A DNA stretch of 64,000 bases, taken from assembly GCA_019636215.1 (NCBI GenBank), contig JAHBXZ010000001.1:257694-321693 (forward strand). Reading direction: 5' to 3'. Made by a program: the position numbers and the translations under genes. Below the pieces are notes generated by a model. It saw only the letters and a list, made by a program, of their open reading frames with translations, had not been told where the DNA came from and did not search any database. Positions 63,153 through 64,000 of this stretch are shown here, piece by piece; the first letter of the stretch is position 1, and every line of letters begins with the position of its first letter. The stretch comes from Planctomycetota bacterium (GTDB lineage Bacteria > Planctomycetota > UBA8742 > UBA2392).

Positions 63153-64000
63153 ATGTCCATTGACTGGCTTGAAGCCGAGCATGCCATTGACGACCGCCTT
63201 TCGCTGACCGCCCGCCGCGAGAAACTTGAGGCCGCCGTCAAGGCAAACCCCGCCGACGCCACCAGCGCGCTGCAGCTGCTTTCCGTGCTGGACCAACTGG
63301 GCGAAGACCCGCAGGCCATTGCGCGCCTGATGGACCCGGCGTTTCAGGCCAATCCGCGCGACGCCGGCCTGATGGCCTGGCTGAGCCTGCTGACCTACAA
63401 GATGGGCGAGCTCAAGCTGGCCATGCTTACAGCCAAGGCCGCCCATGACCTCGACAAAGGCGAACTGATCGCCAACCTGGTGCTGGCCAACATCCTGATC
63501 CGCGCCGGCAAGTTCAACGACGCCCTGCGCCATGCCAAGGCCGCGCTGGATGTCAGCGACGCCAGCCACCTGCGCAAAGACGTGCAGCGCGTGTACTGCA
63601 TCACCCTGGCCCGCCAGGGCAAGTACCCCGAGGCCTACGAGTACCAGTTGAAGGTACTGGCCGAGCGCCCCGACGACTCGCAGGCCATTGAAGACGCCGC
63701 CGACCTGTTGAATGAAATGGGCCGGGCCGATGACGCCATGGCGCTGCTGAAGGCGGCCATCGAACGCAAGCCCGGCGACACAGACTTGTTGTTCCGCACC
63801 GCGGTCGGCTGCTTTGAGGCCGGCCTGAACACAGATGCACTGCGCTGGGCGGATCGCCTTCTGGCTGCCGATGGCCAGCACCTGGAGGGCTGGAACCTGC
63901 GCGCGCAGATCAGGCTCAAGCTTGGTGATGCCCAGGGCGCGCTGGCGGACCACGAAATGATCCGCGAGCTCAGCAAGAAGATGCCGCTGGACCATGCCTT
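63153..64000 (+). CDS. TPR-repeat protein, cut off by the window end
   Basis: The frame opens at ATG 63153 and is still open at base 64000, giving at least 282 residues. It consists of helical pairs typical of tetratricopeptide repeats (AWLSLLTYKMGELKLAMLTA, LVLANILIRAGKFNDALRHA, YCITLARQGKYPEAYEYQLK and others). No signal peptide, so probably a cytoplasmic scaffold. It follows the CobW gene by 2 bp and is likely in the same operon. Function unknown. Confidence 0.85.
   Translation, partial: MSIDWLEAEHAIDDRLSLTARREKLEAAVKANPADATSALQLLSVLDQLGEDPQAIARLMDPAFQANPRDAGLMAWLSLLTYKMGELKLAMLTAKAAHDLDKGELIANLVLANILIRAGKFNDALRHAKAALDVSDASHLRKDVQRVYCITLARQGKYPEAYEYQLKVLAERPDDSQAIEDAADLLNEMGRADDAMALLKAAIERKPGDTDLLFRTAVGCFEAGLNTDALRWADRLLAADGQHLEGWNLRAQIRLKLGDAQGALADHEMIRELSKKMPLDHA

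Overview
The window is G+C-rich (roughly two thirds by eye), gene-dense bacterial chromosome. Several things point to the Planctomycetota or a close relative: a HYExAFE-family protein, a large cassette of GFTLLE-type prepilins with one giant pseudopilin, secreted toroid, beta-helix and FG-GAP proteins, a REC-Ser/Thr kinase fusion, and glycine-rich C-terminal sorting tails. The assignment is inference; no rRNA is present.

Layout. (1) 0-10 kb, minus strand: a nitrite-to-nitrous-oxide module with a kelch lipoprotein, a small membrane protein, a CuA subunit II, a B-type heme-copper subunit I whose active-site tyrosine is glutamine (a likely nitric oxide reductase), a SCO-type copper chaperone, a cytochrome b/ferredoxin/MvhD fusion, lipoprotein NirS (cytochrome cd1) and a lipoprotein cytochrome c. 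(2) 10.2-11.6 kb: degraded DNA with a C5-methyltransferase remnant. (3) 11.6-13.8 kb: a membrane protein and isocitrate dehydrogenase. (4) 14-23.6 kb: four overlapping or closely packed pseudopilin genes facing a PilC/GspF gene. (5) 23.7-27.5 kb: two small membrane proteins, HflX and a TIG-domain alpha/beta-hydrolase lipoprotein. (6) 27.6-33.3 kb: B12-dependent ribonucleotide reductase nrdJ with NrdR-like boxes. A PaeR7I-type restriction-modification pair sits at its 3' end, flanked by two 87-bp copies of the nrdJ terminus that differ only by silent changes. (7) 33.3-36.8 kb: two genes interrupted by an in-frame TGA followed by a bacterial SECIS-like hairpin (probable selenoproteins), interspersed with VOC-fold proteins, one carrying a histone-H1-like lysine tail. 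(8) 36.8-44.9 kb: two paralogous beta-helix surface proteins, then fba, orn, pckA and a glycosyltransferase. (9) 45-47.4 kb: GDP-fucose synthesis (gmd, fcl) and an unassigned structured RNA gene with its own promoter and terminator. (10) 47.4-57.6 kb: AmrS radical SAM enzyme, toroid protein, PcrA/UvrD helicase, ROK kinase, HYExAFE protein, REC-kinase, tRNA-Arg, NadA and a TrmB-type regulator. (11) 57.6-64 kb: an ASPM/choice-of-anchor repeat protein, a metallophosphoesterase, a His-rich CobW-type GTPase and a TPR protein running off the end.

How parts work together. NirS would reduce nitrite to NO and the subunit I/II pair would reduce NO to N2O. SCO would load CuA, and the cytochrome b/FeS fusion and cytochrome c would carry electrons. 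The pseudopilins and PilC form one assembly system whose ATPase is elsewhere. fba, pckA and icd are central carbon genes.

The strongest unusual signals are the two TGA/SECIS genes, the restriction-modification insertion into nrdJ, a set of intergenic arrays built from 7-nt units arranged as inverted arms directly after stop codons, the orphan structured RNA at 47.1-47.4 kb, and the tyrosine-less CuA-type NO reductase.
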